This document shows positions 1 to 3,867 of a stretch of 6,843 nucleotides of DNA, piece after piece. This stretch comes from Candidatus Poribacteria bacterium. Lineage in GTDB: Bacteria; Poribacteria; WGA-4E; DTYX01. Location of the stretch: positions 1 through 6,843 of the forward strand of contig DTYX01000221.1 in assembly GCA_012961655.1 (NCBI GenBank), given 5' to 3'. The notes beneath the pieces were generated by a model. It did not search any database, had not been told where the DNA came from, and saw only the letters and a list, made by a program, of their open reading frames with translations. The first letter of the stretch is position 1. Each line of letters starts with the position of its first letter. The translations under genes were made by a program, and so were the position numbers.

Positions 1-240
1 GCTCCTGTGTTCAACCTCACGTTCAAGACTAGGCCACAATTGCTGAAAATAACCATCAGGAGGCGATTTTTCAATATAGAATTTTAACAGTTGGTTCGTC
101 TTCCGTAGGGTTTCCAATTCACGCTGACATGCTCGGCAATGTCTTAAATGTTGAGAGATAGCAACCGTTTGATTCTCGGGGAGAATTCCATCAAGATAAT
201 CGGATAACAGATTTTTTATATGGTTACATTTTAATCTCAT
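1..240 (-). CDS. Zinc-binding anti-sigma factor (zf-HC2/ZAS type), N-terminal part only
   Basis: This is the first 80 codons of a gene cut by the left edge of the window. The protein begins MRLKCNHIKNLLSDYLDG and carries H31-x3-C35-x2-C38 (in QHLRHCRACQ), with an earlier Cys5. That is the signature of the zinc-containing anti-sigma domain, which holds ECF sigma factors inactive at the inner face of the membrane. The rest of the protein, where a transmembrane helix and sensor domain would be expected, lies outside the window, so its signal cannot be guessed. The ATG at 240 is chosen because GAGGA (249-253) sits 8 bases upstream. It starts 49 bases after the stop of the ECF sigma gene at 290-874, the usual order for such a pair, so the two are almost certainly co-transcribed and the protein's partner is that sigma factor. 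Family call is confident from motif plus context. Confidence 0.88.
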   Translation of the reverse strand, partial: MRLKCNHIKNLLSDYLDGILPENQTVAISQHLRHCRACQRELETLRKTNQLLKFYIEKSPPDGYFQQLWPSLEREVEHRS

Positions 241-248
241 GTGTTGTA

Positions 249-253
249 TCCTC
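249..253 (-). promoter_or_regulatory. Ribosome binding site of the anti-sigma gene
   Basis: The minus strand reads GAGGA here, followed by 8 bases and then ATG at 240. It fixes the anti-sigma start and places it directly after the intercistronic palindrome at 259-291. A stable hairpin there could influence how efficiently this site is used; that effect is inference. Confidence 0.7.
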
Positions 254-258
254 GATTC

Positions 259-291
259 AGACTTCCGAAGTCTCAGAGACTTTGGAAGTCT
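259..291. repeat. Double palindrome between the sigma and anti-sigma genes
   Basis: Two 15-base arms (259-273 and 277-291) separated by 3 bases form an inverted repeat with 14 of 15 positions matching. The arm 259-273, read on the minus strand, is AGACTTCGGAAGTCT, which is itself a perfect 7+1+7 palindrome; the other arm is the same with one half slightly degraded. The structure can therefore be read as one long hairpin or as two tandem small palindromes. It begins inside the stop codon of the sigma gene and ends 5 bases before the anti-sigma ribosome binding site. No U-rich tract follows it on the minus strand, so it does not look like an intrinsic terminator. It may be an mRNA processing or attenuation hairpin that sets the sigma/anti-sigma ratio, or a copy of an interspersed palindromic repeat. 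Confidence 0.85.
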
Positions 292-874
292 AAAAGTTAG
301 TCGAATCTATATACGGTTTTAAAAGTTCACGCAATCGTTTACGGGCATAGTGAAGTCTGGTTCGAATCGTGCTTGCCGAACAATTGAGGATGGAAGCGAT
401 TTCTGCATGAGTTAGTCCTTCTAATTCATGTAAAATTACCACCGTCCGATGGTGCAGAGGTAAACTATCTACGGCTTTGGTTACCCACTCGCGCAGTTCC
501 TGTTTTTCCACTTGAATAGAGGGGTCATTTTCACGCTCAATTCGACGTTTGACCTCTTCTGTGGCTTGCGGGATTATCTCCTCTGAGAGAAGGCATTCCC
601 CGCGTCTTTTTTGGCGTTTGACAAGATTAATCGAAAGATTGACAACGATTCTGTATAACCAGGTCTCAAAAGATGAATCCAGACGAAATTTATGAATGGA
701 ATCATAAGTTTTCAAAAATGCGTCTTGAACAACATCACTAGCGTCTTCATGGTTCTTGGTAATTTTAACTGCTACCCGATAAGCCATCCGTTTGTATTTC
801 TCCACCAATGTAGCTAAAGCTGCCATATCCCCTTCTCGGACATCTTCAATTAGAATCGCGTCAATTCTTTCCAC
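290..874 (-). CDS. ECF-type RNA polymerase sigma factor (sigma-70 family)
   Basis: A 194-residue protein of typical length for an extracytoplasmic-function sigma factor, which directs RNA polymerase to a small set of promoters when released from its anti-sigma factor. Region 2 (about residues 24-91) contains the DASDVVQDAFLKTY and FETWLYRIVVNLSINLVKR segments used for core binding and -10 recognition. Region 4 (about 127-187) contains DSLPLHHRTVVILHELEGLT and a helix-turn-helix AEIASILNCSASTIRTRL for -35 recognition. There is no region 1.1 or long region 3, as expected for the class. The start is GTG at 874: AAGGAGG (885-891) lies 10 bases upstream, the ATG at 884 is out of frame, and no other in-frame start codon lies between it and that site. 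It is followed by a zf-HC2 anti-sigma gene and preceded by an ECF-like promoter, suggesting autoregulation. The subgroup cannot be assigned from sequence reading alone. Confidence 0.95.
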   Translation of the reverse strand: MERIDAILIEDVREGDMAALATLVEKYKRMAYRVAVKITKNHEDASDVVQDAFLKTYDSIHKFRLDSSFETWLYRIVVNLSINLVKRQKRRGECLLSEEIIPQATEEVKRRIERENDPSIQVEKQELREWVTKAVDSLPLHHRTVVILHELEGLTHAEIASILNCSASTIRTRLHYARKRLRELLKPYIDSTNF

Positions 875-884
875 CCGCCACCAT

Positions 885-891
885 CCTCCTT
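885..891 (-). promoter_or_regulatory. Ribosome binding site deciding the GTG start of the sigma gene
   Basis: The minus strand carries AAGGAGG, a near-perfect Shine-Dalgarno sequence, 10 bases before GTG at 874. The ATG at 882-884 lies next to it but is out of frame with the sigma reading frame, so GTG is the only reasonable start. Confidence 0.75.
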
Positions 892-898
892 ATTGGGT

Positions 899-933
899 CA
901 AAAGTGTTAGACAATTAACTAAACAAAAGTGTT
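899..933. repeat. Short direct repeat CAAAAGTGTT, two copies 25 bases apart
   Basis: Identical 10-base copies occupy 899-908 and 924-933 in the gap upstream of the sigma gene. The distal copy overlaps the proposed -35 element, while the proximal copy shares its end with the -10 element. The 25-base period is close to two and a half helical turns, so it may simply reflect repeated promoter-like words or could be a paired binding site. Confidence 0.6.
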
Positions 934-934
934 C
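907..934 (-). promoter_or_regulatory. Candidate ECF-type promoter of the sigma factor gene
   Basis: On the minus strand GAACAC (929-934) is followed by a 17-base spacer and TCTAA (907-911). This matches the general layout of sigma-E-like promoters, with a GAAC core at -35 and TCTRA at -10. The predicted start of transcription would be near 900, leaving a short leader of about 26 bases before the GTG start, with AAGGAGG inside it. ECF genes commonly control their own promoter, so the placement is sensible. The 10-base sequence AACACTTTTG occurs twice on the minus strand (924-933 and 899-908), once overlapping the -35 core and once just after the -10. The match is read by eye, in an AT-rich gap where chance matches are not rare. 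Confidence 0.5.
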
Positions 935-959
935 AAATTTTTTTGTTTTTTATTGAGTT

Positions 960-1424
960 TTACAGCAAACCTATATTCTTATAAGCTTCAGCCCATTCGG
1001 GTTTATCTTTGACTAATTCAAGCGCCATCTCCCTCATTTTCACTACCGCGTTTTTGCGTTCCTCGCGTTTTTCCAACCATCGACTGAAAATAGGACCGCC
1101 AAAAATAGCGGCGATGATAGCAATGAAGATAGCTGTCCAAACTGCAATGGAAGCGTTGTAGAGGGAATCTATTCTCGTATTTGTACTGTCTATCTTAGCG
1201 TATATCTCCTGCCGGAAGGCATTCATTTCTTCGGTAAAATCCTTTCTTACCTCAATTATATCATCCTTTGTAGCCATTTTCCCTTTTATATAAGCTATAT
1301 CAATTTTAATCGGTTCAAGCTTTTTGTCCATAAGCCGCTCTATCTGGTCAAGGTCTTGTTGCGTAAGCCCTGAACAAGGTAAAACTATGGCAAAAAGCAA
1401 AATGAAGTTCAAAATAGTTTTCAT
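960..1424 (-). CDS. Small predicted membrane protein: signal peptide, coiled coil, one transmembrane helix
   Basis: A 154-residue protein of no family I recognise. Residues 1-19 (MKTILNFILLFAIVLPCSG) look like a signal peptide. Residues about 20-88 are charged and heptad-like (QIERLMDKKLEPIK, DFTEEMNAFRQEIYAKIDST) and should form a coiled coil outside the membrane. Residues about 92-113 are a strong transmembrane helix (AVWTAIFIAIIAAIFG). A basic/acidic tail (LEKREERKNAVVKMREMALEL) would lie in the cytoplasm. Cys17 follows LP rather than a small residue, so it is not a good lipobox. An ATG at 1433 is also in frame, but AAGGA (1433-1437) overlaps it and lies 8 bases before the ATG at 1424, so the later start is preferred. 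It lies upstream of the ECF sigma gene, with that gene's likely promoter in between. A role as envelope sensor or scaffold would be a guess. Confidence 0.72.
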   Translation of the reverse strand: MKTILNFILLFAIVLPCSGLTQQDLDQIERLMDKKLEPIKIDIAYIKGKMATKDDIIEVRKDFTEEMNAFRQEIYAKIDSTNTRIDSLYNASIAVWTAIFIAIIAAIFGGPIFSRWLEKREERKNAVVKMREMALELVKDKPEWAEAYKNIGLL

Positions 1425-1432
1425 ATTTACCA

Positions 1433-1437
1433 TCCTT
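1433..1437 (-). promoter_or_regulatory. Ribosome binding site that favours the second ATG of the small membrane protein
   Basis: AAGGA on the minus strand is 8 bases from the ATG at 1422-1424 but shares a base with the upstream ATG at 1431-1433. The spacing supports a 154-residue protein beginning MKTILNF. Confidence 0.65.
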
Positions 1438-1466
1438 TAGATGAATTGTCAGCAATCAATTAACCC

Positions 1467-1479
1467 TCAAAAGTTTTGA
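1467..1479. repeat. Perfect 13-base palindrome TCAAAAGTTTTGA
   Basis: A 6+1+6 palindrome in the 108-base gap upstream of the small membrane protein gene, about 43 bases before its preferred start. This could be an operator half-site pair, but the sequence is AT-rich and short, so chance is possible. The rest of the gap (1425-1532) shows no convincing promoter or terminator. Confidence 0.4.
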
Positions 1480-1532
1480 TAAGGTATGTCATTTTTGAAC
1501 GATGAACTTCGTAGACTAAGATTCTATCTTGG

Positions 1533-2384
1533 CTAAGGCCAAATATGATAATACTTTTCTATTTGCTCAACATCCGCAACGCCAGCATGCACAAATAGTC
1601 TATATTTCAACCTCAATTCTTGCCCTGCTGGAAGCGTCAGAGTGTTCTCGAAAAACAACGAAGGACACATCCAACCGTCGTCTCGGACGTGCCAATGGAC
1701 TGGATGGTCATAGTTTGACGGATGGTCGAAAATGGTAATGCCATTCCATTCTGTGGGAGTTACAGGTCCGGAATAATCGCACCATCGGGCGCGTTTTAAG
1801 AATACCCGCTCTTCATCTATATCTCCTTCTGAGTTAGTGATATTCCCACCGCCGTCTAAAACGCCTATCGTCTTAGCGACTCTGACGCCCAATAATCCAA
1901 AGTTAGTTTTGCCGAAATAGATATCTTCGACCGCCTTAAAAGTTAAATCCATATCGATGAAGTATTGTTTCGATTCAAGTAGACGAACAGTAACTTGTCT
2001 GTTTTCATTGAGCAAGATTTTTCCATCAGATGTTTGCCAGAGCACCTGCGCTACCATTCTGGCAGAGTCCGGCGCATCTTCAAATTCGAGGAAATTTTGA
2101 TGAATCTGTTTTCCAGCCTTATCCGACTCTGACCAAAAATCGACATCGTTAATATTGTGATGCGCTAACCAAATAGAGTAGTGATGCCGATGTCCGATTG
2201 GGTCATGTGGATGACCGATGCGGGTGAGATATCTGCCCGCTGGCCCGATAACCGGGAATAGATATGGTCGAGAAGGAACATTAAGATAGTTGTAACTTAC
2301 CAATTCGGCGCCATCCAACTGAAATACGAGCCTGGTCGGATGTGGCACAGCTTGAATCCGAGGAAATTGAACGTTTTTCATCAT
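1533..2384 (-). CDS. DUF6807 (PmoA-family, PF14100-like) protein
   Basis: A 283-residue protein without a signal peptide, so probably cytoplasmic. It matches my knowledge of the family once labelled 'methane oxygenase PmoA' and now DUF6807. The hallmark is the histidine-rich segment at residues 58-83 (GHPHDPIGHRHHYSIWLAHH followed by NINDVDFW), preceded by RPYLFPVIGPAGRYLTR. Other conserved-looking points are GLLGVRVAKTIG (163-174), IFDHPSNYDHPVHWHVRDDGW (218-238) and the C-terminal strand-rich LTLPAGQELRLKYRLFVHAG. The old PmoA name is misleading: particulate methane monooxygenase is a membrane protein, and this one has no membrane span. The family is often found near carbohydrate-metabolism genes in Planctomycetes and similar groups, but none is visible here. 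The start at 2384 follows AAGGAGAG (2395-2402) by 10 bases; a second ATG follows immediately at 2381. Length is in line with the family. Biochemical role unknown. Confidence 0.85.
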   Translation of the reverse strand: MMKNVQFPRIQAVPHPTRLVFQLDGAELVSYNYLNVPSRPYLFPVIGPAGRYLTRIGHPHDPIGHRHHYSIWLAHHNINDVDFWSESDKAGKQIHQNFLEFEDAPDSARMVAQVLWQTSDGKILLNENRQVTVRLLESKQYFIDMDLTFKAVEDIYFGKTNFGLLGVRVAKTIGVLDGGGNITNSEGDIDEERVFLKRARWCDYSGPVTPTEWNGITIFDHPSNYDHPVHWHVRDDGWMCPSLFFENTLTLPAGQELRLKYRLFVHAGVADVEQIEKYYHIWP

Positions 2385-2424
2385 TTTTTATGAACTCTCC
2401 TTCTGTTCAATTCGTTCAGCAGTC

Positions 2425-2450
2425 CCCCCTTACCAAAGCGGGTTAGGGGG
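2425..2450. repeat. Inverted repeat with C-rich/G-rich arms, degenerate palindromic repeat
   Basis: Arms CCCCCTTACC (2425-2434) and GGTTAGGGGG (2441-2450) pair at 9 of 10 positions around a 6-base loop. On the minus strand no T-run follows, so it is a poor intrinsic terminator candidate. The sequence resembles the short C-run/G-run palindromic repeats dispersed through many bacterial genomes, here apparently degraded. It lies in the leader or promoter region of the DUF6807 gene. Confidence 0.65.
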
Positions 2451-2487
2451 TTGTTACTTCATAAACTGCCTTCTTTGAATCAGGAGA

Positions 2488-2505
2488 GGAGAAAGCCGTT
2501 TCTCC
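2488..2505. repeat. Short perfect hairpin in the gap upstream of the DUF6807 gene
   Basis: GGAGAAA (2488-2494), loop GCCG, TTTCTCC (2499-2505) form a perfect 7-base-pair stem. On the minus strand the 3' side continues into a C/T-rich stretch but lacks a true T-run. It could be a weak transcript end after the 2551-3006 gene, a leader hairpin of the DUF6807 transcript, or part of a dispersed repeat together with the inverted repeat at 2425-2450. Confidence 0.55.
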
Positions 2506-2512
2506 TTCTATT

Positions 2513-2518
2513 ATTATA
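2513..2518 (-). promoter_or_regulatory. Possible -10 box for the DUF6807 gene
   Basis: The minus strand reads TATAAT, a perfect housekeeping -10 sequence, in the 166-base gap before the DUF6807 gene. No good TTGACA-like element sits 16-18 bases upstream (TGTCTT at 2536-2541 is the nearest candidate), so support is limited. If used, transcription would begin near 2506 and the leader would contain both small inverted repeats. The rest of the gap 2385-2550 shows nothing else recognisable. Confidence 0.3.
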
Positions 2519-2550
2519 GAGTCCGGTTGATGCGAAAGACACTGGGCTGC

Positions 2551-3006
2551 CTAGCGGTCATTAGAATTTATACCAGCAATTTGTCCTTCTTGTCCATAAC
2601 TAATCATTGATAATAATGCTCCGATAACTCTTTTTGTTTTCTTGGCGCTGAAAATCTTTTTTAGAATTTCCACGAAATCATCTTCCGATTCGGCTGTAAG
2701 TTTTCCTTCTGGATCCACGGGATTAATCTCTGCCCGTATTTCTCCATCGACACTGATTGTTACAGGGTATATATTAATGTTATACGAAATTGTGAAAAGC
2801 TTATACCGATAGTTATCTAAAGCTGGGGCAACAATGAGGAACGCGTAAAGGAATTCTTCAGAACGGATTGGTTCAAACTGCACTATCTCAACTTCCACTA
2901 GATTGTTCGTTTTTTCACCCAATAGCGCCCCCTGTTCTCTCAAGATGGTCACTGGGGTTTTTAAATCGGATATAGGTCCGATATCTTCTGGCCATAAATC
3001 ACGCAT
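2551..3006 (-). CDS. Uncharacterised 151-residue protein paired with the EEP nuclease
   Basis: I do not recognise a named family. The protein begins MRDLWPEDIGPISDLKTPVT and continues ILREQGALLGEKTNN; a strand-rich middle (about residues 35-95, including EEFLYAFLIVAPALDNYRYK) and a C-terminal helix with a basic patch (DDFVEILKKIFSAKKTKR, 110-126) follow. There is no signal peptide or membrane segment, and overall it looks like a small soluble alpha/beta protein. The open frame extends upstream to 3123, overlapping the nuclease gene by 92 bases, but the start at 3006 is clearly better: GGAGG (3015-3019) lies 8 bases before this ATG, and the upstream extension merely overlaps the conserved end of the nuclease (ASDHLPIFF). 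That leaves a 25-base gap after the nuclease stop, a typical operon spacing. It may be a partner, regulator or inhibitor of the nuclease; that is inference from adjacency only. Confidence 0.8.
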   Translation of the reverse strand: MRDLWPEDIGPISDLKTPVTILREQGALLGEKTNNLVEVEIVQFEPIRSEEFLYAFLIVAPALDNYRYKLFTISYNINIYPVTISVDGEIRAEINPVDPEGKLTAESEDDFVEILKKIFSAKKTKRVIGALLSMISYGQEGQIAGINSNDR

Positions 3007-3014
3007 ATTCAAAA

Positions 3015-3019
3015 CCTCC
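3015..3019 (-). promoter_or_regulatory. Ribosome binding site deciding the start of the 151-residue protein
   Basis: GGAGG on the minus strand, 8 bases before the ATG at 3004-3006, lies entirely in the short gap after the nuclease stop codon (3032-3034). It argues against a longer product starting at 3123 inside the nuclease gene, and for independent translation within one operon. Confidence 0.8.
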
Positions 3020-3031
3020 ATTCCAAAATAA

Positions 3032-3844
3032 TTATAACCAAAGTCTAAAAAATATTGGGAGATGGTCAGATGCGATATTAGCATCAGGCACTCCTTGTGA
3101 GGATAGGAATGAAATATTTCCATCAGATGTCAAAATTGCCATGTTTTCGTTGCTGAACAAGGACAGTAAGTCAGGGCGGATCAGAACCTGGTCGAATATA
3201 TTCCAGAAGAACACCTTATGTTCTGATTTGCTGTAGTAATATGTTCCTGGAGGGCCTGGCGTCGCATCGCCAAAAAGACTCCACATAGGATTGTAGAAGA
3301 ACGGGTACTCCTTTGCTTGTACGATTCTCGTTCCTTTTTCTGCAATACTCCGACTCATAACACCATGTAGCCCATTCGCACTTACAACTCCATCTTCAAA
3401 AGGATTCATGTTGAGGTCACCAACCAAGACAGTTCTAGAATGGCTAGCTTGTTTTTCTGCAAGTCTAATTGAATTTGCCAGTTCTATGCTTTCAGCGGTT
3501 TGACTTGCGTCGCTCCAATACAATTTGCTGGGAAAATGTGTGACAGCTAACAAGAGGTCTATCGCTCCTGGCAGTTTCAGATTTCGTATCGTAAGTCTAT
3601 CTTCTTCGTATATAGGTTCTATGAATTGTCTGGGATATCGCGTAAATATCTCTACCTTCTTACAAAGGCCTGGCGCATAATGATATTCTGCTCTGCGATG
3701 TTGATTCAATGTTTCCAGTAAGACACCTGGCAGAATTGAACATTCTACAAACATCAGCACATCGACTTCATAACGTAAAGCCAAATTTGCGACGATTTTC
3801 TGCAAAGGTTTCCTATTCAGATTCCAGAAAAGAAATGATGTCAT
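3032..3844 (-). CDS. Endonuclease/exonuclease/phosphatase (EEP) superfamily protein
   Basis: A 270-residue metal-dependent phosphodiesterase of the EEP fold, the superfamily of exonuclease III, DNase I, sphingomyelinases and inositol phosphatases. The signature residues are all present: Asn8 in FLFWNLNRK, Glu34 in LMFVECS, His103 in VTHFPSK, Asp143 and Asn145 in LVGDLNMNP, Asp218 in FDQVLIRP, and Asp260-His261 in ASDHLPIFF. The catalytic core thus looks intact, and the length is normal for a single-domain member. No signal peptide is visible, so it should act in the cytoplasm, which favours nucleic acid or a nucleotide/phospho-metabolite as substrate, though the family's range makes this uncertain. 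The start at 3844 has only a weak Shine-Dalgarno (TGAGTGA, 3851-3857) and lies 23 bases after the metalloprotease gene, too close for a terminator. It is followed after 25 bases by the 151-residue gene, suggesting a two-gene unit. Confidence 0.9.
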   Translation of the reverse strand: MTSFLFWNLNRKPLQKIVANLALRYEVDVLMFVECSILPGVLLETLNQHRRAEYHYAPGLCKKVEIFTRYPRQFIEPIYEEDRLTIRNLKLPGAIDLLLAVTHFPSKLYWSDASQTAESIELANSIRLAEKQASHSRTVLVGDLNMNPFEDGVVSANGLHGVMSRSIAEKGTRIVQAKEYPFFYNPMWSLFGDATPGPPGTYYYSKSEHKVFFWNIFDQVLIRPDLLSLFSNENMAILTSDGNISFLSSQGVPDANIASDHLPIFFRLWL

Positions 3845-3867
3845 AAGGAATCACTCAAAAACCATTA

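Noticed and set aside
1360..1424. Lipoprotein signal in the small membrane protein (LPCSG)
   Set aside because: The residue before Cys17 is proline and the -3/-2 residues do not fit a standard lipobox; an ordinary signal peptide is more likely.
1529..1738. 69-codon open frame on the plus strand
   Set aside because: It lies antisense within the well-supported DUF6807 gene, has no clear ribosome binding site, and its protein shows no recognisable motif.
1533..2384. Methane monooxygenase subunit
   Set aside because: The PmoA label of this family is historical; the protein has no transmembrane helices and no pmoB/pmoC-like neighbours.
2425..2505. Intrinsic terminator after the 2551-3006 gene
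   Set aside because: Neither hairpin is followed by a T-run on the minus strand, so termination cannot be claimed.
3007..3123. N-terminal extension of the 151-residue protein to the ATG at 3123
   Set aside because: It would overlap the nuclease gene by 92 bases and ignore the strong GGAGG placed 8 bases before the ATG at 3006.
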